Shown here: piece by piece, positions 43,192 to 51,563 of the stretch
Position numbering within the stretch: the first letter of the stretch is position 1
Layout of the letters: each line of letters begins with the position of its first letter
Source: an uncultured Geobacteraceae bacterium
GTDB lineage: Bacteria > Desulfobacterota > Desulfuromonadia > Desulfuromonadales > Geopsychrobacteraceae
NCBI GenBank assembly: GCA_937958075.1
Contig: CALFFB010000274.1
Location: 1-57,847, forward strand
DNA: 57,847 nucleotides
Reading direction: 5' to 3'
Program-made: the position numbers and the translations under genes
The notes under the pieces: model-generated
The model's input: the letters and a program-made list of their open reading frames with translations, nothing else
Told to the model about the DNA's origin: nothing
Database searches by the model: none

Positions 43192-44504
43192 CGACCGTTG
43201 TTTCCGGCATTCTGATGCTGGGGATCCTGGTGTTTATTCACGAACTCGGACACTTCGTTGTCGCCAAGATGTGTGGCGTCAAGGTCCTGAAGTTTTCCCT
43301 GGGGTTCGGCCCGAAGCTGCTTTCCTACCGCCATGGGGAGACGGACTATCTTCTCAGCGCCATTCCCCTGGGGGGGTATGTGCAGATGCTGGGCGAAGGC
43401 GCCGGCCCCGATGGCGAAGAAGCGGTCGACACCCGGGAGATGGAACGCTCTTTTGCGACGAAGCCGGTATCGCGGCGGTTGGCCATTGTTTCCGCCGGGC
43501 CACTGATGAACCTGCTCCTGCCGCTGCTGATTCTGCCCATCTCCTTTATGATCGGCGTGCAGATGCCGACCTATTTTGAACAACCGGCCTGTGTCGGTTA
43601 TATCGCCGCGGATTCCGATGCCGCGGCCGCGGGTTTTGCCGCGGGGGACTGTGTTGTCGCCATCAACGGGCGTCAGATTCCCCACTGGAACGCGGCGAAC
43701 AAGCGGTTTGTTGCCGAGGCCGGCTCTCCCCTGGTCTTCGACGTCGAGCGTGACGGTCGCAGACAGCAACTGGTTGTCCCCGCGGAGAACAACAGCCTGG
43801 AGGGGATGCAGGGGCTGGGGTTGTTGCCGTACCTCAAGGCCCGCATCGGCGGTCTGGCACCTGACATGCCGGCAGCCGCTGCCGGTCTGGCCGAGGGGGA
43901 CCTTATCCGCCGTATCGGCAGTCACCCGGTAGAGTCCTGGTATGACCTGCGGGATGTCGTGCAGCAGGTCGGTGGCGAAGCTGTCAGCGTAGAATTCGAG
44001 CGTGATGGCCAGCTGTTCGAGGTTGAGTTGATGCCGGAACAACGTGAAGCCGGTGGTGACTACCTTCTCGGCGTTGCTCCCCTGCACGAGATGGAGACCC
44101 GGCGTTTTGGTCTCATCAGTGCTATCGGTGAGGGTTTCGACAAAACCCGGGAGCTCATTGAATTAACCATCGTCTTTATCCAGAAGCTGTTTACCGGCAA
44201 CGTCTCGGCCAAAAATATCGGAGGGCCAATCACCGTTGTGCAGGTCGCCGGACAAGCGGCGCAAACGGACATCGCGGCGATCTTGACGGTTCTGGCATTT
44301 ATTTCCATACAGCTGGGGATTCTGAACCTGCTGCCCATTCCGATTCTGGATGGAGGTCATATCCTCTTCTATCTGGTGGAGATCATCACCCGCAGGCCCG
44401 TTTCCATGCGCGCCCGGGAGGTCGCTCAGCAGGTTGGGCTGGCCCTGTTGCTGATGCTGATGGTTCTGGCTTTCTACAATGATATTGTTCGCTTGTGGGG
44501 GTAA
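43188..44504 (+). CDS. rseP: RseP/RasP-type site-2 intramembrane metalloprotease
   Basis: A 438-residue inner-membrane protease. The zinc motif HELGH is at 18-22 in the first transmembrane helix, two PDZ-like domains follow in the periplasmic part (about 120-290), and LLPIPILDGGHI holds the third ligand. It cuts anti-sigma factors in envelope stress pathways and clears signal-peptide remnants. No sigma-E or RseA gene is in the window. It overlaps dxr by four bases, the standard uppS-cdsA-dxr-rseP order. Confidence 0.95.
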   Translation: MTTVVSGILMLGILVFIHELGHFVVAKMCGVKVLKFSLGFGPKLLSYRHGETDYLLSAIPLGGYVQMLGEGAGPDGEEAVDTREMERSFATKPVSRRLAIVSAGPLMNLLLPLLILPISFMIGVQMPTYFEQPACVGYIAADSDAAAAGFAAGDCVVAINGRQIPHWNAANKRFVAEAGSPLVFDVERDGRRQQLVVPAENNSLEGMQGLGLLPYLKARIGGLAPDMPAAAAGLAEGDLIRRIGSHPVESWYDLRDVVQQVGGEAVSVEFERDGQLFEVELMPEQREAGGDYLLGVAPLHEMETRRFGLISAIGEGFDKTRELIELTIVFIQKLFTGNVSAKNIGGPITVVQVAGQAAQTDIAAILTVLAFISIQLGILNLLPIPILDGGHILFYLVEIITRRPVSMRAREVAQQVGLALLLMLMVLAFYNDIVRLWG

Positions 44505-44514
44505 TGTGGACGAC

Positions 44515-45210
44515 ATGAAGGGGATCAGAATCCTGGCGGTCGACACCTCTTCCCAGGTCTGTGGTGTTGCCCTGTGTGAAGGGGAGAGGCTGGTGGCGCA
44601 ATCGAGCCTGAATGTCCGTAGCCCCCACAGCCGGACCCTGCTGGAGCAACTGGACCTGCTGCTGCGACGGAGCGGATGGCAGCCGGCCGATCTTGATCTG
44701 CTGGCCGTGGTCACAGGGCCGGGGGCCTTCACCGGACTGCGTATCGGCCTGGGAACCGTCAAGGGCCTGGCGCAGGTTCTGAGCCTGCCCGTGGTTTCCA
44801 TCACCTCCCTGCAGGCGGTTGCCATAAATCTGGCATTGACGATGGAGCCTGTGTGTGTCCTGCTTGATGCCCGCAAGCAGGAAGTCTACACCCAGGTCTT
44901 TGATTGCCGGGGTCCGGTTCCCGTGTCGCTGAATCGAGCCAGGGTGCTGCCCCCGGCGCAACTGCTGGCGGAGCTTGACGAACCGGTGGTGTTGCTGGGT
45001 GACGGCGCCTCGGCCTATGCTGATCTGATCACGCAGAAGGCAGGCAGCCAGGTGCGGCTGGCACCGGCCTGTGCCCATGTTGTCAGCCCGGTGCGGGTTG
45101 CCTGGCTCGGTTTTCGGAAGTATCTTCAGGGTGACGCGCAACAAGCTGAAAATATTTTGCCTTTCTATATTCGCCCAGCGGATGCCGAGCCCAGCAAGGG
45201 GAGGGCTTAA
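44515..45210 (+). CDS. tsaB: tRNA threonylcarbamoyladenosine biosynthesis protein TsaB
   Basis: A 231-residue ASKHA-fold protein that pairs with TsaD to make t6A37 on tRNAs decoding ANN codons. RILAVDTSSQVCGVALCEG and VVTGPGAFTGLRIGLGTVKGLA are the family's two main motifs. The start is ambiguous: ATG at 44515 gives the standard N-terminus, and GTG at 44506 is possible. It follows rseP by 10 bases. TsaD and TsaE are not in the window. Confidence 0.92.
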   Translation: MKGIRILAVDTSSQVCGVALCEGERLVAQSSLNVRSPHSRTLLEQLDLLLRRSGWQPADLDLLAVVTGPGAFTGLRIGLGTVKGLAQVLSLPVVSITSLQAVAINLALTMEPVCVLLDARKQEVYTQVFDCRGPVPVSLNRARVLPPAQLLAELDEPVVLLGDGASAYADLITQKAGSQVRLAPACAHVVSPVRVAWLGFRKYLQGDAQQAENILPFYIRPADAEPSKGRA

Positions 45211-45233
45211 TGGTGACGACAGCGGGTTTGCTG

Positions 45234-45262
45234 TTGACATTTCAGGGGTGATCTGGTTAATT
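45234..45262 (+). promoter_or_regulatory. Sigma70-type promoter of the DUF465 gene
   Basis: A perfect TTGACA (45234-45239) and TTAATT (45257-45262) have a 17-base spacer, 46 bases before the start codon. Confidence 0.6.
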
Positions 45263-45308
45263 CGGACTACGGAAAAAGCCGGTCAACATCAACCGCGTGG
45301 AGGTACCA

Positions 45309-45533
45309 ATGGACATTGATCAGACTCTTCTGCAAGACCTCATTGATAACAATTCACGGTTCCGCATGCTGTATGAAAAGCACCTGTTTTTCGAAAAACA
45401 GCTCCAAGAGTATGAAAAAAAGCCTTACCTCACCCCGGAAGAAGAGCTCGAAAAAAATAAAGTAAAAAAAATGAAACTTGTCGGCAAAGATGAAATGGAG
45501 AGTATTGTCCAATCTGCTTCTGCCGCAGTATAG
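45309..45533 (+). CDS. Small DUF465 (YdcH-like) coiled-coil protein
   Basis: A 74-residue, highly charged helical protein matching the DUF465/YdcH family: LIDNNSRFRMLYEKHLFFEKQL, then the tyrosine-proline segment KPYLTPEEELEKNKVKKMKLVGKDEM. Function is unknown for the family; a short helical hairpin is expected. The ATG at 45309 has GGAGG five bases upstream. It stands as its own unit between a consensus promoter and a long hairpin. Confidence 0.85.
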   Translation: MDIDQTLLQDLIDNNSRFRMLYEKHLFFEKQLQEYEKKPYLTPEEELEKNKVKKMKLVGKDEMESIVQSASAAV

Positions 45534-45567
45534 ACCTGGATTGTTCCTCAAGGTATGAATACTCTAC

Positions 45568-45607
45568 AGAATAAAGGGTTTAAGCAGGCGCTTAAGCCCT
45601 TTATTCT
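45568..45607 (+). terminator. Long hairpin after the DUF465 gene
   Basis: An 18-bp stem (45568-45585 with 45590-45607, one G-T pair) with a 4-base loop AGGC. There is no clean T-run after it, but the long AT-rich outer stem could act as terminator in both senses. It lies 44 bases before ilvD. Confidence 0.75.
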
Positions 45608-45650
45608 ATTGTAACGCTACATTTGGTTTAAGAAATAAGGTGGACGAGAA

Positions 45651-47333
45651 ATGACAGCAAATAAAAGAAGTGACGCAATCACCAAGGGCTTTGAACGAAC
45701 ACCGCATCGTGCTCTGCTGAAAAGCACCGGTGTGGCAACGGAGCAGATGGATAAGCCTTTTATCGGTATCGCTTCATCCTTTACTGACCTGATACCGGGC
45801 CATATCGGTATGCGGGATCTTGAGCGTTTTATCGAGAAGGGTGTTCACAGCGGTGGTGGGCATTCCTTTATTTTCGGGATCCCCGGAGTATGTGACGGTA
45901 TCGCCATGGGGCACCGGGGGATGCATTATTCCCTGCCGACCCGCGAACTGATTGCCGATATGGTTGAATCCATCGCTGAAGCGCATCGCCTCGACGGCCT
46001 GGTATTGCTGACCAACTGTGACAAAATCACCCCGGGCATGCTGATGGCGGCGGCACGGCTGGATATTCCCTGTATTGTCGTCACTGCCGGGCCGTCACTC
46101 ACTGGTGCCGGTCGTGGCGGTAAGCGGTTCTCTTTTGTTACCGATACCTTTGAGGCCATGGGGCAGTACAAGGCCGGGGTGATTGACGAAAAACAGCTTT
46201 TTGAGTGCGAAGAAAATGCCTGTCCGACGGCCGGCTCCTGCCAGGGGATGTTTACCGCCAATACCATGGCGGTACTGACGGAAGCCATGGGCATGAGTCT
46301 GCCCCGGTGCGGCACCGCAAGTGCCGTATCGTCCCTGAAGCGGCGCATCGCCTTTGCTTCCGGTGAGCGAATTGTGGATCTGGTGCGCGAGCAGATCACG
46401 CCGCGGCAGATCATGACGGCAAATGCTTTTGAGAATGCCATCCGCGTCGATCTGGCCCTGGGCGGGTCGAGCAATACGGTGTTGCACCTGCTGGCCATCG
46501 CCGCCGAAGCGAAGGTGCCACTGCCCCTGGAGGTTTTTGATGAACTTGCCAAGACCACGCCGCAGTTGGCGTCGATGAATCCGGGCGGCCCCAATTTCAT
46601 GGAGGATCTGGATACAGCCGGTGGTGTCCTCGCGGTTCTGTATCAGTTGCGCGAGCAGATCAAGGATAACCCCACCCTGTTCGGGGCCGGCGTCAAGGAT
46701 CTGATCTCCTCGATTGCCGCTGTCGGCGATGATGTCGTGCGGCCGGTATCATCTCCCGTGCGCGCCCAGGGTGGCCTGGCTGTCCTCAAAGGGAACCTGG
46801 CGCCGGAAGGAGCGGTGGTTAAACAATCCGGTGTCTCGGAGAAGATGATGACCTTTTCCGGAACGGCGCGCTGTTTTGATTCTGAAGAGGAGGCCATGGC
46901 GGCACTGATGGCAGGGGAGATTGTTGCCGGTGATATTGTTGTCATCCGCTATGAAGGTCCCAAGGGTGGCCCCGGAATGCGCGAAATGCTGGCCCCGACA
47001 GCGACCCTTATGGGCCTGGGCCTCGGCGACAGTGTCGCCCTGATTACCGATGGCCGTTTTTCCGGAGGGACCCGCGGCCCCTGTGTCGGCCACATCTCGC
47101 CGGAGGCGGCGCAGGGCGGTCCTATCGCCCTGGTCAAGGACGGTGATCGCATTACCCTGGATATCCCCAACAGAAAACTTCAGCTGGAGATACCCGATAC
47201 GGAGATGGCCAGGCGCCGGGCCGCCTGGAGCGCGCCGGAACCGAAAATCAAGAGCGGCTGGCTGGCCCGCTACGCCAAGGTGGTCACCAACGCCGCCACC
47301 GGTGCCGTGTGCCGCGCGGACGATGAAGAGTGA
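45651..47333 (+). CDS. ilvD: Dihydroxy-acid dehydratase
   Basis: A 560-residue Fe-S enzyme forming 2-ketoisovalerate and 2-keto-3-methylvalerate. C123 (NCDKITPGM) and C197 (GSCQGMF) are cluster ligands; the third cysteine position seen in some family members reads G50 here (DLIPGH). Length is normal. It starts the ilvD-ilvB-ilvN group, 43 bases after a long hairpin. No clear promoter or leader peptide is seen in front. Confidence 0.97.
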   Translation: MTANKRSDAITKGFERTPHRALLKSTGVATEQMDKPFIGIASSFTDLIPGHIGMRDLERFIEKGVHSGGGHSFIFGIPGVCDGIAMGHRGMHYSLPTRELIADMVESIAEAHRLDGLVLLTNCDKITPGMLMAAARLDIPCIVVTAGPSLTGAGRGGKRFSFVTDTFEAMGQYKAGVIDEKQLFECEENACPTAGSCQGMFTANTMAVLTEAMGMSLPRCGTASAVSSLKRRIAFASGERIVDLVREQITPRQIMTANAFENAIRVDLALGGSSNTVLHLLAIAAEAKVPLPLEVFDELAKTTPQLASMNPGGPNFMEDLDTAGGVLAVLYQLREQIKDNPTLFGAGVKDLISSIAAVGDDVVRPVSSPVRAQGGLAVLKGNLAPEGAVVKQSGVSEKMMTFSGTARCFDSEEEAMAALMAGEIVAGDIVVIRYEGPKGGPGMREMLAPTATLMGLGLGDSVALITDGRFSGGTRGPCVGHISPEAAQGGPIALVKDGDRITLDIPNRKLQLEIPDTEMARRRAAWSAPEPKIKSGWLARYAKVVTNAATGAVCRADDEE

Positions 47334-47389
47334 CCGGGTAAGTGCCGTTTAGTGTGTTGCTGTGTCACAGAGCCTATTGAGGAGCTGGT

Positions 47390-49087
47390 ATGAAATTGAC
47401 AGGATCACAGATTCTGCTTGAATCCCTGGGGCGTGAAGGGGTTGATCTGGTGTTCGGTTATCCCGGCGGAGCGGTTATCAATATTTATGATGATCTGTTC
47501 AGTTCCCCCATCGAACATATATTGACCCGTCATGAGCAGGCGGCGGTTCATGCTGCCGATGCCTATGCCCGCAGTACCGGCAAGGTCGGCGTGGTTATCG
47601 CCACCAGCGGTCCCGGTGCCACCAACACGGTAACCGGTATTGCCACGGCCTACATGGATTCCATCCCCATGGTTGTTATTACCGGACAGGTGCCGACGCC
47701 GCTCATCGGCAATGACGCCTTTCAGGAGGCCGATATCTGTGGCATCACCCGCCCCTGTACCAAACATAATTATCTGGTCAAGGATATCCGTGATCTGGCG
47801 CGTACGGTCAAGGAGGCCTTCTATATTGCCCGGACCGGGCGTCCGGGGCCGGTCCTGATCGATCTGCCGAAAGACGTGCAGGTCAGCACCTGCGACTTCG
47901 TTTATCCGGATTCCGTCGAATTGCGTGGCTACAAGCCGACCTACGCCGGTAATGTCCGACAGATCGAAAAAGCGGCCCAGATGATTCTGCAGGCGCGGCG
48001 GCCGGTCCTTTATGTGGGGGGCGGTATCAATCTGTCCGCCGCCAACAGTGAGCTGCTCACCCTTGCTGAGCAGACCCGCATGCCGGTAGCGACGACGCTG
48101 ATGGCCATGTCGGCCTTCCCCCAGCAGCATCCCCTGGCGCTGGGCATGCTCGGTATGCACGGCGCCTACTGCGCCAACATGTCCGTCACCGAATGTGATC
48201 TGCTCATCGCCATCGGCGCACGTTTTGACGATCGGGTCACCGGCCGGATCGACAGCTTTGCGGAAAAAGCCCGGGTCATTCATGTCGATATCGATCCAAC
48301 GTCCATCAAGAAAAATGTGTCCGTTGATCTGCCCATCGTCGGTGATTTGAAGGATGTGCTGGCGAAGCTCAATGCGTCACTGACGGTCAAGGGGGCAGAG
48401 GTTGACGAACTTATTGAGGCAACCACCGCCTGGCGCGAGACCATCGACGGCTGGAAAAAGAAACACCCGATGACCTACCGGTCGTCAAAGTCGGTTATCA
48501 AGCCGCAGTTTGTTATCGAGAAGTTGCGTGAGCTCAGTGCCGACGATGCGATTATTACCACCGAGGTCGGTCAGCATCAGATGTGGACGGCGCAGTTTTT
48601 CAAGTTCACCCAGCCGCGCACCTTTCTGACCTCGGGCGGCCTGGGAACCATGGGCTTCGGCCTGCCGGCGGCCTTGGGTGCTCAGGCCGCTTTTCCCGAA
48701 CGCCAGGTGATCGACATCTCGGGGGACGGCTCCTTTCAGATGAACAGCCAGGAACTGGCCACCTTGATGCAGTATCAGCTGCCGGTGAAGATTGCCATTC
48801 TCAACAACAATTTCCTGGGAATGGTGCGCCAGTGGCAGCAGATGTTCTTTGAAAAACGTTACAGCCAGACCTGCCTCGGTCTGCCGATTGATTTTGTTAA
48901 ACTCGCCCAGGCCTACGGTGCCACCGGCCTGCGTGCGACCAGAAATGACGAAGTTGAAGGGGTGATTCGCGAAGCCTTTGCCACACCGGGACCGGTGCTG
49001 ATGGAATTCAAGATCAGTCGCGAGGAGAATGTTCTGCCCATGGTGCCTGCCGGCAAGGCGATCCATGAAATGGTTCTGGCATCCTGA
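47390..49087 (+). CDS. ilvB: Acetolactate synthase large subunit
   Basis: A 565-residue ThDP-dependent enzyme for the first common step of valine and isoleucine synthesis. E49 in RHEQAA activates the cofactor, and GDGSFQMNSQELATLMQYQLP is the ThDP-binding motif region (key residues GDGSF and NNN at about 440-475). Biosynthetic rather than catabolic type, because a regulatory subunit gene follows 52 bases later. Confidence 0.96.
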   Translation: MKLTGSQILLESLGREGVDLVFGYPGGAVINIYDDLFSSPIEHILTRHEQAAVHAADAYARSTGKVGVVIATSGPGATNTVTGIATAYMDSIPMVVITGQVPTPLIGNDAFQEADICGITRPCTKHNYLVKDIRDLARTVKEAFYIARTGRPGPVLIDLPKDVQVSTCDFVYPDSVELRGYKPTYAGNVRQIEKAAQMILQARRPVLYVGGGINLSAANSELLTLAEQTRMPVATTLMAMSAFPQQHPLALGMLGMHGAYCANMSVTECDLLIAIGARFDDRVTGRIDSFAEKARVIHVDIDPTSIKKNVSVDLPIVGDLKDVLAKLNASLTVKGAEVDELIEATTAWRETIDGWKKKHPMTYRSSKSVIKPQFVIEKLRELSADDAIITTEVGQHQMWTAQFFKFTQPRTFLTSGGLGTMGFGLPAALGAQAAFPERQVIDISGDGSFQMNSQELATLMQYQLPVKIAILNNNFLGMVRQWQQMFFEKRYSQTCLGLPIDFVKLAQAYGATGLRATRNDEVEGVIREAFATPGPVLMEFKISREENVLPMVPAGKAIHEMVLAS

Positions 49088-49139
49088 CCCAGCTCTCCGG
49101 TGTTGCCGGGAACTCACCTGTTCACGAGGGATTGTCTGT

Positions 49140-49631
49140 ATGAAACACACTATTTCTGTTCTGGTGGAAAATGAATTCGGGGTTCTGTCCCGGGTGTCGG
49201 GATTGTTCTCCGGGCGCGGCTTCAATATCGAAAGCCTGTCGGTAGCCCCGACCCTGGATCCCGATACGTCGCGCATGACCATTGTCACCACCGGTGATGA
49301 CCGGATTCTCGAACAGATCACCAAGCAACTGAACAAGTTGATTTCGACGATCAAGGTTGTTGATTTCACGGCTAAAGATTTCATTGCCCGGGAGCTGGCC
49401 CTGATCAAGGTGTCGACGGAAGCGGAAACGCGGGCCGAGGCGCTGCGCATCGTTGATATTTTTCGCGCCAAGGTGATTGATGTCACGCCCAAGACCTACA
49501 CCATTGAGATTACCGGCGCGCCGGCCAAGATCAACGGCATCATCGAACTGCTGCGCCCCATGGGGATCAAGGAGATTGTCCGTTCCGGTCCTGTTGTAAT
49601 CGGGCGTGGTGCCAAAGGGGTGGCGGGCTAG
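49140..49631 (+). CDS. ilvN: Acetolactate synthase small (regulatory) subunit
   Basis: A 163-residue regulatory subunit giving valine feedback control. The N-terminal ACT domain reads HTISVLVENEFGVLSRVSGLFSGRGFNIESL, with a second ACT-like half after it. The ATG at 49140 gives the standard length; an upstream in-frame start inside ilvB is rejected. The usual partner ilvC does not follow. Confidence 0.96.
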   Translation: MKHTISVLVENEFGVLSRVSGLFSGRGFNIESLSVAPTLDPDTSRMTIVTTGDDRILEQITKQLNKLISTIKVVDFTAKDFIARELALIKVSTEAETRAEALRIVDIFRAKVIDVTPKTYTIEITGAPAKINGIIELLRPMGIKEIVRSGPVVIGRGAKGVAG

Positions 49632-49665
49632 ACTCTGTTTGACTTTTTTCAAGGAGGATTGCGTA

Positions 49666-50307
49666 TTGAACTCGGAACAGCCTGTTGCCCGTGAAGGGTA
49701 TCCCTTTATTGCCCTGTTCGGCTTTGTCACCCTGGTGTTCGCCCTCCTCGGGTGGACCTTCTTTACCCTGCTGCTGCTCCTTCTGACCCTTTTTACCGTC
49801 TACTTTTTCCGTGATCCGAAGCGGGTGATTCCGGTAGAGGATGATCTGCTGCTGGCCCCGGCCGATGGCAAGGTCATCTTTGTCGGGGAGGTGGATGAAG
49901 AGCGTTTTTTCAACACCCGGGTGACCAAAATCAGTATTTTCATGTCGGTATTCGATGTGCACATCAATCGCTCCCCCTGCACCGGCAAGGTTGTTGACAT
50001 GTTTTACACCAAGGGGGAGTTTGTCAACGCCTCCTACGATAAGGCCAGCCAGGTGAACGAACAGTCGGGGATGCTCATGGAAACCGGCAGCGGCAAACAG
50101 GTGCTGTGCGTACAGATTGCCGGTCTGGTAGCCCGCCGAATTGTAACCTATCCGGTGATCGGTGACGTGCTGGAGCAGGGCAGCCGTTACGGGCTGATTC
50201 GTTTCGGCTCGCGGGTCGATATCTACGTGCCGACATCCGTTGATGTCCAGGTGACCCTGGGCGAACGAACCGTCGGCGGCGAAACCATATTGGGGTCATT
50301 AACCTGA
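49666..50307 (+). CDS. psd: Phosphatidylserine decarboxylase (short type), TTG start
   Basis: A 213-residue pyruvoyl enzyme making phosphatidylethanolamine. Two hydrophobic segments near residues 12-47 anchor it. The self-cleavage site is FGS, with G181-S182, and FDVHINRSPCTGKV is typical of the short archaeal-type family. The start is TTG at 49666 with AAGGAGG upstream; no ATG is suitably placed. pssA starts on its last base. Confidence 0.92.
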   Translation: MNSEQPVAREGYPFIALFGFVTLVFALLGWTFFTLLLLLLTLFTVYFFRDPKRVIPVEDDLLLAPADGKVIFVGEVDEERFFNTRVTKISIFMSVFDVHINRSPCTGKVVDMFYTKGEFVNASYDKASQVNEQSGMLMETGSGKQVLCVQIAGLVARRIVTYPVIGDVLEQGSRYGLIRFGSRVDIYVPTSVDVQVTLGERTVGGETILGSLT

Positions 50308-51074
50308 TGGAAGAAGAAAAAATTCTTAGCGAAAAGCGGGAGAATCTGCGCAAAGGCGTTTATCTGCTGCCGAACCTGATTACGGCGGCGGGTATCTTCG
50401 CCGGTTTTTTCGTGATCATAGCCACGGTTGATGGCGATTACAACAAGGCGGCCTGGTTTATTCTGCTGGCGGCCATCTTTGATGGCCTCGATGGCAAGGT
50501 GGCGCGGCTGACCGGAACCACAAGCAAGTTTGGTGTTGAGCTCGATTCCCTGGCGGATGTCATCTCCTTCGGCGTGGCGCCGGCGGTGCTTTTGTATGAC
50601 TGGGCTTTGCGCCCCTATGGCAAGTTGGGCTGGCTGGCCGCTTTCCTCTTCGTTATCTGCGGGGCCCTGCGACTGGCCCGTTTCAACGTCCAGGTGTCGA
50701 CCGTTGAGTCGCGGCGCTTTGTCGGACTGCCGATTCCGGCAGCGGCCTGTATTGTCGCCACCTGTGTACTGCTCTTTTTCCAGCTGGGCGGCACCGGCAC
50801 CGTGCGCATGGTGTCCATGGTGGTTCTGGTCTTTTTACTGGCGTTTTTAATGATCAGCAATATCCCCTATATCTCCTTCAAAGATCCGGAGCTGTTCAAG
50901 CGTCAACCTTTCCGGATGCTGGTCATGGCCATCATGTTGCTGATTATCATTGTCGCCAGGCCGGAAATCATGCTGTTCCTGATCGGTATGGTCTATCTCG
51001 CCTCGGGGCCGGTGAACTATTATCTGACCAGGCGAAAAAAGCGGATGCATGAGCAGGCAGGGGATGCCGGGTGA
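50307..51074 (+). CDS. pssA: CDP-diacylglycerol--serine O-phosphatidyltransferase
   Basis: A 255-residue membrane protein of the CDP-alcohol phosphatidyltransferase family. The signature DGLDGKVARLTGTTSKFG...ELDSLAD (D-G-x2-A-R-x8-G-x3-D-x3-D pattern) carries the catalytic aspartates. About seven hydrophobic segments. It makes phosphatidylserine for Psd, whose gene overlaps it by one base, from the CDP-DAG made by CdsA. Confidence 0.94.
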   Translation: MEEEKILSEKRENLRKGVYLLPNLITAAGIFAGFFVIIATVDGDYNKAAWFILLAAIFDGLDGKVARLTGTTSKFGVELDSLADVISFGVAPAVLLYDWALRPYGKLGWLAAFLFVICGALRLARFNVQVSTVESRRFVGLPIPAAACIVATCVLLFFQLGGTGTVRMVSMVVLVFLLAFLMISNIPYISFKDPELFKRQPFRMLVMAIMLLIIIVARPEIMLFLIGMVYLASGPVNYYLTRRKKRMHEQAGDAG

Positions 51075-51117
51075 CCCCGTCATCTTCAGTGCACATGCCC
51101 GGCAGTAGAAAAATGTC

Positions 51118-51147
51118 TTGACTTGTTCGGCTGGTTTCTAGTTGAAT
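51118..51147 (+). promoter_or_regulatory. Likely promoter of the T-box-leuA transcript
   Basis: TTGACT (51118-51123) with TTGAAT (51142-51147) after an 18-base spacer. The -10 is imperfect, but the position just before the T-box stem I is right. Confidence 0.5.
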
Positions 51148-51165
51148 CGCAGAACGTTTATGAAT

Positions 51166-51419
51166 AAAGGCAGTGAAGAGGAGTAGTAGGCACAGTCTTC
51201 TGTCCACAGAGAGCCGGTGGTGCTGCGAACCGGTACAGAAGGGTGCTGAACTCGCCTTGGAGCCGCAGGGATGAACTTTAAACAGTAGTTCCTGCCGTGA
51301 GCCTGCGTAAAGGGAGACAAGAGGCCGGTCCGTTGTTGTGACAACCGGCGAATCAGGGTGGTACCGCGAAGCGTGCAAGCTCTCGCCCCTGTTGATTTCA
51401 GGGACGGGAGTTTTTTTTT
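51166..51419 (+). promoter_or_regulatory. T-box riboswitch, leucine-specific (CTC specifier), upstream of leuA
   Basis: The conserved T-box AGGGTGGTACCGCG is at 51355-51368. Stem I features include GAAGAGGAGTAGTA near 51175-51188, AGAGAG and GCGAACCGG motifs, and a specifier loop CTGAACTCGCC with codon CTC (Leu) at 51251-51253. GCGTAAAGGGAGAC fits the stem III region. TGGT at 51359-51362 can pair with the ACCA end of tRNA-Leu, whose discriminator base is A. Uncharged tRNA-Leu should stabilise the antiterminator and switch on leuA-leuC-leuD. The intrinsic terminator is listed separately. Confidence 0.96.
51380..51419 (+). terminator. Terminator arm of the leuA T-box
   Basis: A 12-position stem (51380-51391 with 51399-51410; ten Watson-Crick pairs, one G-T pair and one mismatch) with a 7-base loop, followed by nine T. 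Its 5' arm (CGCCCCT) is also complementary to the T-box AGGG and GCG, giving the alternative antiterminator. Confidence 0.93.
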
Positions 51420-51524
51420 AACCATGAGCAGCGTAGAAAAGGGGGTGGTTCTGTGTGGAATCTGACCTGAGCGACCTATGTTTAAAGAGTGATGACGCAA
51501 TCCGCATGTTAACGAACCATTCCC

Positions 51525-51541
51525 GGGGCACCGCGTGCCCC
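51525..51541 (+). promoter_or_regulatory. GC-rich hairpin close to the leuA start
   Basis: GGGGCAC-CGC-GTGCCCC is a perfect 7-bp stem with a 3-base loop, ending 11 bases before the AGGAGAG ribosome-binding site of leuA. No T-run follows. It could affect mRNA stability or ribosome access. The rest of the 489-base gap 51075-51563 is the T-box and its promoter. Confidence 0.5.
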
Positions 51542-51563
51542 TGATCTTAAACAGGAGAGAGCT

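Noticed and set aside
51424..51465. 13-codon open frame between the T-box and leuA, as a possible leader peptide
   Set aside because: It has no leucine codon run, only one leucine, and no convincing ribosome-binding site; the T-box already explains the regulation.
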